64,000 bases of DNA from Anthostomella pinea (Eukaryota; Ascomycota; Sordariomycetes; Xylariales; Xylariaceae): NCBI GenBank assembly GCA_963556695.1, contig CAUWAG010000012.1, forward strand, positions 992,001-1,056,000, written 5' to 3'. Each line of letters begins with the position of its first letter. Position 1 is the first letter of the stretch. This document shows positions 32,719 through 44,157 of this stretch, piece after piece. A program made the position numbers and the translations under genes. The notes beneath the pieces are model-generated. The model did not search any database and had not been told where the DNA came from. It worked only from the letters and a program-made list of their open reading frames with translations.

Positions 32719-33207
32719 TTAGACCGCGGCACTCTTGAGGAAATATTTGATTCTTTTAATGCCTTGTAGATCCCTATCGATCGCTTCTCGCTTCTCCTTG
32801 TCGACCCATCCGACGGTGTGGCTGCCTCCGAAGTCGGTTGCCCAAATGTTGTCTTCCCGGTCTACCAGTACGTTCTGTGGCTTTGCATCTCCCCAGATGA
32901 TGTCAGCACCGTGCAACGCAGCGACGCACTCGTCCAATTCCTGTGCCCAACGGGAGAGTAAAGCTGACGTGGGCTTTCTATCCTTACAGCAAACCCTGTC
33001 AGACAGAGTCCTAAGCCACTTTGGTTTATTGATGTCGACGAAAGTAAGCAGGATCTCAATAAGGCGCCGACAGCCCTGACCCAGGGAAGCTTTGTCGCTG
33101 GACTGTGGACTGTCGCTAGATCGTGGACGTGTTTCCACGTCTGTATCAACCACAACCCCATGAAGGCGGGAAATGCGCAAGTCGCGCCGGAGCTTCCCTG
33201 ATGTCAT
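32719..33207 (-). pseudogene. Kinase-like C-terminal fragment, GDAKPxN type
   Basis: The minus-strand frame contains DIIWGDAKPQNVLVD, IWATDFGGSHTVGWVDK and the tail DLQGIKRIKYFL, parallel to 29857-30144. The upstream 100 residues include LLTFVDINKPKWL, part of the lobe before the catalytic loop. The frame is open for 162 codons but lacks the ATP-binding N-lobe. Confidence 0.65.
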
Positions 33208-33411
33208 TATACCATATCTGTTGTCTAACTGTCATCGCAATCCTTAGGATCCTGCTGAGTGCTAGTACTGTGTTCTGCTCTTGGACCCGCTTGAGCCTGT
33301 GGTCCGTTGTTACTTGTATATTACAAACATGTAAGACGAGCTCCATAGCATATTTAATGGTCCACATATGACATTGACACGGTTTCTGACTTTCTCGCCA
33401 ATCCTCTGCCT

Positions 33412-33545
33412 TTTCCTGCCTATGGTCCAGTTACTGACTATAATCCGATTCCCGCCCATGGTTCATTTTCTGCTCATGATCTAGTTCCCGCCCGTGATGC
33501 GGTTCCTACGCCATGGTCCACTTCGTTCTCATGATCTAATCCACA
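33412..33545 (-). repeat. 18-bp minisatellite, about 7 units (minus strand)
   Basis: On the minus strand seven units can be read, for example ATCATGAGCAGAAAATGA and ACCATGGGCGGGAATCGG. One is 19 bp long. This is the longest array of the family in the window. Confidence 0.8.
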
Positions 33546-34282
33546 AGAAACACCGAGAGACTTCGAACTGGACGGGACACGGAACAGAAAGACGGTTATG
33601 CCAGACCCCGAGACGTTCCGGTGTCAATGACGTCGGAGCTCTTGTATTGCTCCAACTCTTCCACTCTCAGTTCTTGCTTGGGCTGGCTCAGGCAGGATTG
33701 ATCCAGGTAGGTATGGCCGTGTTGCAGTCTCAGGCAGGGGTGGTTTTGTGCTCCTATAATCGGCTCCACACCTCACACACGTAGAAGCCAAATATTATCG
33801 TAAATATTAGAGCCAGAATTCAATCCAGTGTATTCTCTAAATCATGCCACCAATAGACGTAAAACAGTGGGAGCTGACTCGTCAGACTTCGATGGCGATT
33901 ATGAAGGTAAACTCCCAGAATATCTAGAAGACCCCCAAACAGCTTTTTTCTATACCGTATAGTTTGTGTACTGTTGCATTCCACCCAAATTTGTTTATGT
34001 TTAAGTCTGACGCAGGATCCCTTGATCAACCTCCTGACGAACATGGTCTCTTTGGCTGCTTGGGTGTAGCCCAGTCTGCTTTCTTTCCTGGAATGACGTC
34101 CTGTCTCTGGATATACTTCGGGCGCAATTTTAACGGTCCTGACCTTTGGCAAGAAGCCTAAGAGGTAGGGTGAGCGAAGCTATATTGATTCTATTGAGGC
34201 GGGAAAAGGGGAATAGAAGAGCCTGCTGGCTCTTGGGATCCCAGTGTCTCTATATATAGCATGTCATGCTTATGTAAGGGAA
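33546..34282. other. Unassigned spacer
   Basis: No domain-bearing frame or named repeat is seen on either strand. Confidence 0.3.
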
Positions 34283-34480
34283 CTAGCGGAGGTTCCCGTA
34301 GCAGCAATGAGTTCTGCAAAGCGTCATCAACTCCGCCCCGTCCCGTGATACCCTGAAGTCTCCCAACTTGGCGTAGATGTCGCCGGCTTCTCGGAGCTGG
34401 ATAAGGATGTTGTCCGGTTTGATGTCTCGATGCGCGATCACGTGTCTTTCCCATGTAGGTATGATAGAGCTGGCAAGCAC
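34283..34480 (-). pseudogene. Ser/Thr kinase catalytic-loop fragment
   Basis: The minus strand encodes VIAHRDIKPDNILIQ, AKLGDFRVSRDG and MTLCRTHC: the catalytic loop, a DFG in which G has become R (DFR), and the start of the activation segment. Only about 60 residues remain. It belongs to neither the GDAKPxN nor the CK1 type. Confidence 0.65.
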
Positions 34481-35159
34481 TGGAGGAGGATGATCCGAGT
34501 CTCATTGGATGATATACCTTTAAGGTCCCTTAGAGACCCGCATTGCACATATTCCATGGGCAATTGAGGATGTGGAGTGAGGAAGCCTGGCAGGAGTTGG
34601 ACAATATGGGGCTACTATGGCATCAGTGAGAAAGCGAGGTAAGCAGAAATGGCATATTATCATGTGAAACCATGCGCCAGTGATGACGATGATGCCGTTT
34701 AGTCTCGTAGAGTTGTGCATGGGTGGCGCGCATGGTGTAGGGATGTACTACGATCGGTTGGCGCTGTGATCGAGGACGACTTGAGCGACACTTCCATCAT
34801 GATCAAAACAACCCACCAGCCCGAGATAATAGGCCATCAATCTCAAACGCCGCTATATACCAGATTACCAAGAACTGAGAACTTTTAACTACTTTATAGC
34901 GCCCGGCTCTACACGCCGCTTTGTGCTGGCGATTGCGGCAGCTGGGCTTATAGTATGAAATCGGGAAAGCTTATTAGATTTGTCATAGCCGGCAGTCCCA
35001 AGACCGGTCTGTGTTTGATCAGTCCAGCGAGACCTGTCCTGGAGCAGATGGTGTCGCTTCCCAGGAAGGCCTCCAGTAGAGCGAGCCTCCACTTCAAAGA
35101 TCAGCCAAGGGTCAATAAAGACAAATTGAAATTGCATATCCCACTGGAATAACGGCGGG
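34481..35159. other. Unassigned spacer
   Basis: No recognisable gene or repeat is found on either strand. Confidence 0.3.
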
Positions 35160-35164
35160 GGCAT

Positions 35165-35945
35165 GCAGATGGGACAGCCCCCCAGATGGGACAGTTCCCC
35201 CACCAAAATACAATATTTGCACCTACCCACATCTCTATCAGGATTGAAGCTATAGATATCATAAATATATCGTCCGAATGTTCTTTTCTTGGTATTTTTT
35301 CCAATATGGAATTTATTAGGTGTCTTATAGCGGGATGTCCCGTGGCAGGGGCCGGAAGTTAGCACGTCCGGCCCTAATCTGAGGGGTAATGGGACCCGTG
35401 CCCCCTATCTTCTCTAACCAGGCAGAAGTTCTGCGGTTCTTTTTTTCCTTTTTTTCTGTAAGCATCATAGGTTTCAGTACGTCGAAATGACGACTTCATA
35501 CACCGAAGAAGACCTTGCTGAGGCGATAGCCGCCGTGAACGGTGACGATCTGTCCCTCCGGAAGGCTGCCCAGCGCTATGGAATACCAAAAACCACCCTT
35601 TCTCGTAAAGTTAAAGACTCCGCAATGCCTACAACTGGCACCTAGTATGAAGAACATGCTCACGGGCAGAAGATAACCCCTGTTCAAAAAAAAAAGGTAG
35701 TTTCATGGATTCTGTACCAAGAAAAGGCCGGCCATACCCCTACTCACGCCAATGTGAGGTACATCATCCAGAAGATCCTACAATCCCAGGGAAAACCGCC
35801 TCATCTTGGGGGCCATTACATGCGAAATTTCATCCGCCAGAACCCAGAGATAAAGACCAAGATGGGTAGAAAACTTGACTACAAGCGTATCAATGCTGCC
35901 ACTCCTGACAATATCCATGGCTATCATGACCGCTGTGACGGCCTG
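35165..35945 (+). mobile_element. Truncated pogo/Fot1-type DNA transposon
   Basis: The ATG at 35487 starts a transposase N-terminus: a psq-type helix-turn-helix (TEEDLAEAIAAVNGDD, SLRKAAQRYGIPKTTLSRK), a TAG at about 35643 (CAG to TAG fits), then the CENP-B-like DNA-binding segment (KKKVVSWILYQEKAGHTP, HYMRNFIRQNPEIKTKMG). Reading stops after GRKLDYKRINAATPDN, so the DDE catalytic core is gone. At 35168-35203 the motif CAGATGGGACAG occurs twice in direct order and may be part of the 5' terminal region. No 3' terminal inverted repeat is visible before 36060. Confidence 0.75.
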
Positions 35946-36249
35946 CACAGACCTTCCCACATGACAAATGGATACTTCCCAATAAGGGAAGGATCTGACC
36001 AGAGGATCCCCTTAAAGGGGCAACCTCCCACTGTACCTATCTCTCTCTCTCTCTTCCTTTCCTCTCTAGTCTTGATATTCTCGTCAATAGAGTAATAGCT
36101 GCTTGCTGCCGGCCATGTCCCAGCTCCTCAGTACGCTCGCCGTGACAGGACTAGAGCGTCGCTATTTGATTGAGGGTGGCGGCAGTCTGAGCCTCGTAGC
36201 CGCGTTTCATCTCGGCGCCAGAATCCCCCTGAACAGTCTCGTGCTCGAT

Positions 36250-36500
36250 AATTCTTGGACAAAGGGCAGACCATAATATACATAACCTTACGCTTTGCGG
36301 TCATCTATTTGGGTTTATGTGGGCATAGGTCGTATCTTGACGATTCCGTACTCCAGAGCATTGCTCCAATGTATGTCGACTGCCCCATCTCACCGGCCGC
36401 GATATTCGCTGTGCTCTTACTGCGGGATGAGGTGACCATGGATTTCTATGACGATGTAAGAGAAAAACAAGATTTTGAAAAAAACTGGTTCACAAAGTTA
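36250..36500 (-). pseudogene. Short ORF family J, copy 1, with conserved leader
   Basis: On the minus strand an ATG at 36439 is preceded by a leader (36440-36500) containing ACTTTGTGAACCAG and TGTTTTTCTCTTAC. The leader is shared with 37672-37728 (plus) and 57011-57070 (minus). The following frame includes SRYDLCPHKPK, aligning with PRYNLRPRNTR of copy 3. A stop follows soon after. Confidence 0.5.
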
Positions 36501-37671
36501 TTTACGAAATAAAGATAAAAAAGCCCGTCTACCGTGACCAGTAACTCACGCCAAGATATTCTTAATGCGCGCGAAATGGGGTTCTCGAGAGAGTCCACTC
36601 AGACGGCAGACTGGGAAGCGTGGATCCGCTGACGTTATAAATCTCCCGGCTGGGGTTGCTGGCTGGGGTTGCTGGCTGGGGTTCTAGGTCCAGTTTGTAC
36701 TTTGCATAATTTCGTAGATCGAAGCCCATTGAGCTTTCAAACCCGCTAGTTCAAACCGTAATAGGTCGTGCTCTCATTCTAAAGCCGTGATTGTATGTAT
36801 TTCTTGCTCTAAGGTAGCCTTAGACAGATTTTGGAGGATCTCTTTGAGTTCGGACTGTTTAAAATAGACCCTTGATGGTGGCCTTGAGGAGCCGCTAATC
36901 CTTCCTTAGATTCGTTTACGAGTTTGTAAAGCTGAGAATAGATATCCAGAACGTAAGAAGTCGTGCTGTGTAAGTATTTCTCCGCTTGAGAATAACGACT
37001 ACGCGTTGGTTTCGATAATAACGACTTGTTCTGGGATAGCCTCGATGCTTCCGTACCTTATCAAGATCATTCACGGCTACCACGCCGGGAGGGGGGCGCA
37101 CTCGGAGAGTACACCTGGTTTGGCAAGCACAGAACTTAGGTAATATGGCTCTTCTGTACACTAAATTTGGCTAACGAAGCTACAGAAACTAGACTCTTCA
37201 AGAAATTGATAGGCATGACATCAAACGGCCTACTAAACAAGAACGCGTCCAAGAACTGCAGCCAATATATTGACGCATTATATCGATCATCCACCGCTGG
37301 CCATACAGATCTTCATGCCCACAGTAAAGCTGCACATGTGTCACAGAACTTACACAGACCTTGGGCGCAGAGGCTTGGCCGCGGGCTTAGAAACTGTTGA
37401 GAATGATTGGTAACCACTGGGAGTAAAACAAGCCCAAACAACCTGCCGGAGGTCAGTACGTTGCGGTTGAGTCCCCGGTACATTTGAACTTATAGGTCAA
37501 CAGTCCCTGCTGACTCGTGCTGGGCTGCTTATGAGTCAAAGCATCACATGTTACTCGTGTGGCAAGGATGGCCATTCGTATTAAACGTACATAATGTGCA
37601 TATCATCTCTCTAAGCTTTTAAGATTTTCTGTGGTTCCATGTTCTTCTTTTGTTCTTGTTTGTATCTCGCA
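36501..37671. other. Unassigned spacer with a 14-bp tandem repeat
   Basis: At about 36648-36684 the unit GGCTGGGGTTGCT is repeated nearly three times. No gene is recognised in the rest. Confidence 0.4.
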
Positions 37672-38091
37672 TGCGACTTTGTGAACTGGTTTTTTTGAAA
37701 TCTTGCTTTTCTCTTACGTCGATATAAAATGCCACGGGCAGAATATCAGCCGGCAGCAAAAACACATGCCGACGAGATCGAAGGGATCCCCAGCAGTCTG
37801 CAGAACCCCAGTCGCCCAACCACGGTCGATAAGCATTACACCCGACCAACGAAGTGCCGCCGGCCTGCGGATGGTATTGACAATGACGAGAATAGCCTGG
37901 TCTGGTGTGGTGATGCTACGGTTGAGGACAGAAGCATTTGTTCGCTTCTGCCCATGGCTCTGTATCGTGACGTGGGCATTCAAATGGTTCATACTCCTTG
38001 TATTCGTGGATTTTCTGAGCCAGTGGCTGCAACGTATAATCAAAAACATTTTTTTATTATTATCCCAGCTACCGGCTGGTCCTGTACATAG
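37672..38091 (+). CDS. Short ORF family J, copy 2, with conserved leader
   Basis: The leader 37672-37728 ends in GATATAAAATGCC. The ATG at 37729 opens 120 codons starting MPRAEYQPAAKTHADE, comparable with MPQSASQPAVRPKR of copy 3, and including HYTRPTKCRR at the position of YNLRPRNTR. The last 60 codons have no counterpart in the other copies. The function is unknown; it may be ORF1 of an unrecognised element. Confidence 0.45.
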
Positions 38092-38520
38092 GCTGTAAAA
38101 AAAGTCAAAAGGCGACTAGGATTAGTAGGCTGTGAGTAATTCATAATACCCATCATGATCTAGCAGGGAGCAATATTATATATTAAGTCTTGTTCGCGCT
38201 TCCTAGTCCATTTGTGTTTGTACCCTAGCTTGCCCTTACGTGATGTGACGCCAATGTGAGTGCACCATCAGGATGACTCATAGTCAGACCACGATCCAGA
38301 GGGACTGTTAACCCTACCGAGGCAGACACCCTGGATCCAACGGTTTCATACAGGGGGTGGTGCCAGCCTTACGACCATTGCGAACCAATCGTTCCAGCAG
38401 TGGCGCACGTCGGAGCTACCCTACTGTGGCATAGGATGAAGCATTGTGCGATTGCTACGCCGGTCATCTAGATATTCCCTCGGATATCTGTTCTTGGCAA
38501 GTTACATGAATTCTGTCGTA
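38092..38520. other. Unassigned spacer
   Basis: No gene or named repeat is recognised in this stretch. Confidence 0.3.
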
Positions 38521-38890
38521 TTACATGCAGATACGCGGAAGCCACTCACTGTCAGACGCCACGTAGAACTTGTCAGAAACTGGCCCCGTTTCTAATTGAA
38601 TATATAAGTACTGAGGAATCATTCGTGTGATCTCGTCACCCAATTTAGCCACAAATTCACCCACCCCGCAAAGAACAGCAGGGTATTTCTGCCCCCAAAT
38701 CCGCCCAATACTGTGAAAATGAGTCCTAGCAAGCCAGAACAATTTGGGCAATAGACCGCATTTGCGCCATCGTTTCCCGAACCCGGGGACGATGGAACCC
38801 GATCCATGTCCTTTTCGGCATCAAGAGTAAGCTCCGATCGGTTGAAAGAATACCTCGACAGAAACTTTCCCGACCAATACTCTGTCAAGG
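38521..38890 (-). pseudogene. Coding relic of unknown protein, frameshifted
   Basis: The minus strand reads RSELTLDAEKDMDRVPSSP in one frame, MRSIAQIVLAC and DSFSQYWADLGAEIP in a second, and LCGVGEFVAKLGDEITRMI with ETGPVSDKFYVASDSEW in a third, ending at the stop next to 38521. Each piece looks coding, so one gene has taken two frameshifts and a stop. The family is not recognised. Confidence 0.4.
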
Positions 38891-39639
38891 TACGATAAAA
38901 ACGGCAGTGAAATCTCAGGTATTGGCGTTCTTATGAGCTAGTGAAATGTTAACATTCTAGCAACTGAAACGCAATAAGTTCACGGTCATTATAAGACAAA
39001 TAGCTGATCAAAATAAAGCGAGTAGATAACCGTTCTTGCTTAAAGTTGCCTATGGTTTGGCTAACGGGCAGGTGACAGTGACCATCAAGGGCAAGGTCTA
39101 TATTGATTATCGGTGGATGCATTGGGACCATTTGTTCCCTTGCAATACAACGGAAGGGTGGCCAAATCGGGTGTGAATACGTCGCAGCTCGGCTTCTATG
39201 AGGAGAATACCGGTTGACGCAGTCGTGGATACTGAGGGAAAGAACCAAGGGTGGCCCCATTTTCGGGTGATCGGGATGGACTTACCATCTCGTAATCGGA
39301 CATGGAATTTTATATTTCCAAAGGGTGTGTCGTACCGAGAGAATCCAGGGGCTTTCCTCCTCCAAATCTGACTGTAGCTTCTCCAGCCCGTGATTTATCG
39401 AGTAAGACTGAAGGTAGTTCACGTTGTTGTAAGGGACGCCATCAGCGAGTACTGAGTTCGCTCCAGCGAGTACTGAGTTCGCTCCCTCAGTAGGGAACGA
39501 GGCAGATCTCGAGATTCTGGCCTTGGTGTTGAGGTCTGAGATTGCGGCTCAATGCCAAGTATTAAAGGTTTTGCTATGCTGCATGCAAATACATTAACAA
39601 GTGTAAGCGCACGGATGGTTTTTACCACGAAAGGTACCA
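38891..39639. other. Spacer with a 21-bp tandem duplication
   Basis: At about 39445-39486 the 21-bp unit AGCGAGTACTGAGTTCGCTCC occurs twice. No gene is recognised elsewhere in the stretch. Confidence 0.5.
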
Positions 39640-39775
39640 AGTGCGGGTAAAGCTGCCGCCAAAAATCTATAAACCATAGGCCTCTTTCCTTGCAGTCGAC
39701 AAGGACGTTGTACGGCTTGGCGTCACCGCAGACCAAGTCCGCCTCGTGAAGATCTGTGACAAGCTTACAGTACAG
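39640..39775 (-). pseudogene. Kinase-like catalytic-loop scrap, GDAKPxN type
   Basis: The minus strand encodes DLHEADLVCGDAKPYNVLVD and LWFIDF before the frame shifts, parallel to the fragments at 29857 and 32719. About 40 residues remain. Confidence 0.55.
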
Positions 39776-40082
39776 ACTTGCTGTCTTCTGACAACATAAG
39801 GTCTCTTCTCACCATAATACCTCACAAAGGAATACTTCCGCGGGTTGTGTGTATAGCGTCATTATTATTCCAGCTGCTGATAGTGATCTGATTGGCGTTA
39901 TTATAGGTGGGTGAAGGGAGGTCGTTATCGTTCCAGAGTCTCTCGAATGACAAGGACTACTGTCTATCTGCTGCTAAAGTTGATAAGATTATGACTTCGA
40001 CCACGGCTCCAGCCATGGCTAAGTCATACAAGATCAGACCCTGAATTGTGGAAAGCATAGGGACCCGCATTCGATAAGCAAA
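39776..40082. other. Unassigned spacer
   Basis: Nothing recognisable is found on either strand. Confidence 0.3.
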
Positions 40083-40562
40083 CACACTCCTTGAAGCTTC
40101 GAGATGTGTATACTCTCACCTACTTACCCAAAGGCAAGAAGGCTCTGCCGACCAAATGGGTTACAGATCAACGATTTGGACCTGTTGGTGAATTCCTACG
40201 CAATAGAGCTCGTCTAGTTATGCTGCTGTTGCACACGCAGTCTCCGTACGGATCTTCTTTACCTTGATGGGAGTACTAGGCCTTGTCGGCTTGCAATACA
40301 ACATGGTTACAGCCTTTCTCAACAGCAAGATTCCTGACGAATACGAGATCTACTGTATGCAACCCCAGGGCTACTCTGATGGAACCAAGCGCGTCTGGAA
40401 GCTCAACCAAGCTCTGTATGGCCTTCACAAAGCTCCCCTGTGGTGGTTTGAGACCCTTGTCAAAGTCATGAAGGACGCTGGATTCGTCCCCATGTCAACA
40501 GAGATGTGTCTCTTCAAGCATGAGAAGCTGGGCGTGCTGGTTCTCATCTATGTGGAAAATGA
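40083..40562 (+). mobile_element. Copia RT fragment
   Basis: The plus strand gives the pre-RT linker (HSLKLRDVYTLTYLPKGK, PTKWVTDQRFG) and, after a frameshift and stop near 40250, the RT motifs VTAFLNSKIPDEYEIYCMQP and LNQALYGLHKAPLWW. The catalytic box reads YVENDD. The matching RNase H piece lies at 40908-41127. Confidence 0.75.
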
Positions 40563-40887
40563 TGATGGCGGTTTCTCGGTGTATGTCGAGCGGCAAAAGG
40601 ACAGGTTACGGAGCGACGATCGGTTCCGAGGACGCGCAAAGCGCTTGGCCGAGATTGAAGCTGATCCGGAATGCCTCTGGTCAGAATGGGACCTCGAACA
40701 GTTCAAACAGGAAGAACAGCGATACTATTACAGAGAACGCGGCTGCCAAGGGTTCCGCGACTATGTCGAAGCAATGAGGCGCCGGCTTGCGGGCCACGAC
40801 TTCACGCAACCATTTGAGCTCGATGAAGACCCCAAGAAACAGGACAGGCTGACGACATGGATTGAATATCTCGGCTACGAATACTAG
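40563..40887 (+). pseudogene. Widespread fungal protein fragment fused in frame to copia RT
   Basis: Directly behind the copia RT the same frame switches to YVERQKDRLRSDDRFRGR, ADPECLWSEWDLEQFKQEE and DEDPKKQDRLTTWIEYLGYE. This highly charged protein resembles a common multi-copy family of fungal hypothetical proteins (recalled from memory, not searched). The stop at 40885-40887 cuts it where relatives seem to continue (WLDKYMR follows in frame after the TAG). The fusion makes a 207-codon chimeric frame from 40264. Confidence 0.5.
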
Positions 40888-40907
40888 TGGCTTGACAAGT
40901 ACATGCG

Positions 40908-41127
40908 CGATTTAAGACGTGCGCAATGGAGATAAAAGCTACGGCATGATTGAAAGTGATGCAGCTATTGCTCTCAACCCTCTGAATGCAGCCAGAACCC
41001 GCCATATTGATAACCGCTACAAGTGGATCATCAACCGAGTCCAGATGACGATTGTTCAGTTGGGTACGAATGATATGATTGCCCATACCATACAGATCAC
41101 GCAGGGGCACAGCACTGACATAACGTG
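40908..41127 (+). mobile_element. Copia RNase H fragment
   Basis: The frame reads MIESDAAIALNPLN, ARTRHIDNRYKWIINRV and IVQLGTNDMIA, the C-terminal RNase H region of a copia Pol. It resumes the element interrupted at about 40562. Confidence 0.7.
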
Positions 41128-41129
41128 AA

Positions 41130-41500
41130 CAGGTGAGAAGGCCAAAGACCAGAAGGAGAGGGAGGAGCGAGACTCGCGCAACCAAGAGTACGCGGGCAGC
41201 AGCTACCATGTTCCCGACGTAACCGACCTCGGCACCGCCGACGATGACGAGCTCTCCGGTCTGTCCTGGGGCGGGATCAGCATGCGACATGTTGTGGCGC
41301 GGGGCCACGAGAGCGAGAGCCGACGCGGGAGCGGCAGAGACGATTACCCCCGCGACGAAGCGCGGTACCAGGCCTCTTCGTCCGGCTACTACACGCAGCA
41401 GCAGCAGCATCAGACGGGGGGCAGCTACGGCAGTCACGACAGCAGCGGTGGGGACGACCGCTACTTGGAGATTAACATTGGGGGAAGGATGCCAATGTGA
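41130..41500 (+). pseudogene. C-terminal fragment of a charged, Ser/Gly/Gln-rich protein
   Basis: A plus-strand frame starts after a stop at 41128 and reads EKAKDQKEREERDSRNQEY, TADDDELSGLSWGG, SSGYYTQQQQHQTGGSYG and ends YLEINIGGRMPM. GAACAG just before it could be a splice acceptor, so this is probably a last exon. The parent protein is unknown. Confidence 0.4.
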
Positions 41501-41513
41501 TGATGGGTGAATT

Positions 41514-41632
41514 TGTTGAATGGGCCGTAAGCCACAGGGGGTGTTGGGAGGTTTATTGGTAAAAAGCCGTTAACTCCCGATCTGGACAGTGCCCTGTAAC
41601 AGATGGTCACACCCCTATAGTGAGGGCCATCC
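41514..41632 (+). repeat. LTR-like repeat C, copy 2
   Basis: It starts TGTTGAATGGGCCGTAAG and matches 8989-9080, with an extra 35 bp in the middle (about 41556-41590). The spacer 41633-42110 behind it has no recognised feature. Confidence 0.55.
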
Positions 41633-42114
41633 AAAATATGGGAAGCAAAGCGACAGAAGTTGATGCACGAACCAAGATGGTTAGTCGTTGGCCATCTGAG
41701 AAGGATCCGTGCGTGATTCGGCCAGGGACATGGGGGGTCAAGTCAAAAGCCCATTGCTTAAATTCCTGATTGTGTCGAGCTCCTCGTCTGCGCCCCTCTC
41801 CCCTTGATCTTGACCTTGACCGTGTACCTGATCGTCTAGCCTGGTCGTGTCGGCCGCCGAGGCAATGCTGGTGACTTGTTTTAGCACTAGCTTGTGGATA
41901 TTGTTAGGCAGGACAGAAAAACCCCAGTTGTGGAGAAGCAGCGGCATGTGTGACAGCTGGAAGATGCATGCGTCTCTGTCGTGTTCCCACTTGCCACTCA
42001 TAACCGTTCATTCTCAGCCGCCTCAATCCATAGGTCGGCAGTCTCTGCGGGCTTCTTAAATGTCTATGAGTCATCTTAAAGGCGCCCTGGCAGGTTTCCA
42101 AACCGGCCATAGAT

Positions 42115-42200
42115 GCCTCGTCCGATGGCATGTCTTCGATGCTCGAGGGGCTATGAAGGATAGGTCAGGAGGCAGTGATGTGGCGTAATACACATGCATG
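42115..42200 (-). repeat. Dispersed repeat A, partial copy 5
   Basis: It contains the inverted core (GAGGGGCTATGAAGGAT, GTAATACACATGCATGGG) shared with 59815-59910. Confidence 0.6.
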
Positions 42201-43070
42201 GGAAACGCGCTGTATTCGTCTCCAGAGTCGAATATGTCTTCAGAATCTGATGCTTCTTCAAATTCGAACGGGTATTCGTCGACATATACCACCTCGTGAC
42301 AATAGTAGCCGGCAGTGGCTGGTCCTGGGGTTGGTTCGGGTTCGTGTTGTTGGGATAGGGGCTAAATGACAATCGCGGATGCTTTCGTGCTTGGATATCC
42401 GTATCGGAAAGCGATCTCTTCTGCTGCGGTGGGACAACGGAGGTCTCGGTTTCTGGGCTTGTCGGTTGAGGATGAAAGAGGTGAGGTGTCTCTCTCCAGG
42501 CCTGATTCAGTACCTTACGCTATGGGTGGATCAGCAAGATATCTCCAGAAATAAGCTAGGGCACCAACTTCACTCTCGGTAATGGTAGAGTACAGCCCTA
42601 GCAGAAGCTTGTGGCAAAGGCATGACATTCTGCTGGATGCTTGTGTGTTGGGGAGAGAACGGAACGGGGAAGAGTAGTTATTTCAGAGCCTCCAAAGCTA
42701 TGCCTAATTCGTGCAGGGCTTAGACGCCGCAAAAACTTTGCACCAATACAGCTAGCGCATGCTGCGTGCATCCCAGAAGCACTGCTCTAGGCCCACCTGA
42801 GGCTGATCCATAATCAGGGCTGCGGCCAATACCGGATCTAGAGTATGTGGGGGTACAGCCGATCCGACTCTCAGATCGACGCAGCGAAGATCACTACGTA
42901 AACCCACCTGATCTGCCTCATAACTGCAATTACTATCAACATGAACCCACACCCCTGGGGTCTCATCTTAACAGGCTACTTTCTGGACGAATTATTGAGG
43001 CTTTTCTGGACGTTTAGAATTCATGCACTATTGACTGGAACTTTTTAGTTTCTCCAAGACAGCACTGTAA
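42201..43070. other. Unassigned spacer
   Basis: Short frames only; none has a recognisable domain. Confidence 0.3.
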
Positions 43071-43074
43071 ACCA

Positions 43075-43140
43075 CGCCACCCAGAGCCTGTGTATCGCAT
43101 GGTTGTGGAGGTGTCAGAAGATATGTACAGTCCTATCAAG
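43075..43140 (-). mobile_element. LINE 3' UTR scrap
   Basis: On the minus strand it matches the 3' untranslated region at 4770-4830 (CCTCCACAACC, GGCGTGGTTT). It is severely 5'-truncated. Confidence 0.65.
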
Positions 43141-43481
43141 CTTTAAAAGCATGGAGACTCCATCTCATTTTTGGACGATTCCCTGGTAAGGCGGTTATCC
43201 GACCGGCATTGATACTCCATTTCTAGACCAGCGCCCGAGTATAAAGCAGATCTTTTTCCCTTCTTTACAGAGGACGGTGTTGCGAACCAACAACTCCACA
43301 GGCCTGTTGGCAGGCCTGAGGGAAAGGCGGCCTACGAAGAGGCCAATTAGAACAAGGGCGCAACCCGGAACAGACTGAAGGCACCCGGTCAGTGATCTGG
43401 GGAATAGGGATCACGTGACATGGTTCTGCTCAAGCCTGCTCGCAGTGAGCAGCAGTGAAAGAGAGATTGGATATATAAGGT

Positions 43482-43605
43482 TTGTTTGTTTGTTTGTTTT
43501 GTTTTGTATTTATCGTGGGTGCAGTCCCTCAATGGGGCAAACCACGCCTCCCAGAGCCATTGCATCGCAAGGTTGTAGAGGTGTCAGTCTAGATACATTC
43601 AGATC
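43482..43605 (-). mobile_element. LINE 3' end with AAAC tail, 5'-truncated
   Basis: The minus strand matches 4760-4864 and ends in the CAAA-type tail, seen on the plus strand as a GTTT run at 43482-43508. Extreme 5' truncation is usual for LINE insertions. Confidence 0.8.
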
Positions 43606-43955
43606 CGCGCACGAGCCTATCCTCGCTGTAGCGGTACCAATCTGGAGTGTCCAGATGGTTTTCATCAATACCCAAGCACGATACCGTCAGAAAAACCTCC
43701 TGTCCAGAGACAAAGTGACCCAGTGAACCTCAGTCCTCTGGTGTACCATATCGTTCCAATAACCGTTCGATATATGTCGCATTGGTGGGTGAAATAGGTG
43801 TTTGTTATCTGCTGGCGAGGGAAACCACAAGGGGAGAAACCTCGCAGGAGTGGGTGTTGTGGAGACAAGCTGCTTGGCTATTGGGCTCTGCGATAATGGG
43901 GCTTTCTCCACTGTCGTGTGCTGGTTGTCGACTCGTACAAGCCGGGTCAGAAGGG
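43606..43955. other. Unassigned spacer before a tRNA-like sequence
   Basis: No gene or named repeat is recognised. Confidence 0.3.
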
Positions 43956-44047
43956 GGCCATAGCAGGATTCGAACCCACTTGTTTTCGTCGCCCACCGCA
44001 CAAACGAGAACACAACCAGGCGCATTTGACCATTGCGCCATACGGCC
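43956..44047 (-). tRNA. tRNA-like sequence, possibly Arg(TCT) with intron
   Basis: On the minus strand the 5' end GGCCGTA pairs with the 3' end TATGGCC. A D arm GCGC/GCGC and a T arm with GGTTCGAATCC can be placed. The 92-nt length suggests an intron of about 18 nt. A loop GTTCTCG would give anticodon TCT, but two extra bases before the anticodon stem and one mismatch leave this uncertain. It may be a working intron-containing gene or a pseudogene. Confidence 0.45.
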
Positions 44048-44157
44048 TGGATATATAAGGATGGACATTTCCCAGCTAACGAGGGACCTAGGGGGCATGG
44101 TGAATTTAATAACGCTCACACCGTCGTAGCGGAACATTCGAGAATGAGGACCCTCTA

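Noticed and set aside
40802..41437. Minus-strand 211-codon frame rich in Ala, Leu and Val
   Set aside because: It looks membrane-like only because it is antisense to Ser/Gly/Asp-rich coding sequence.
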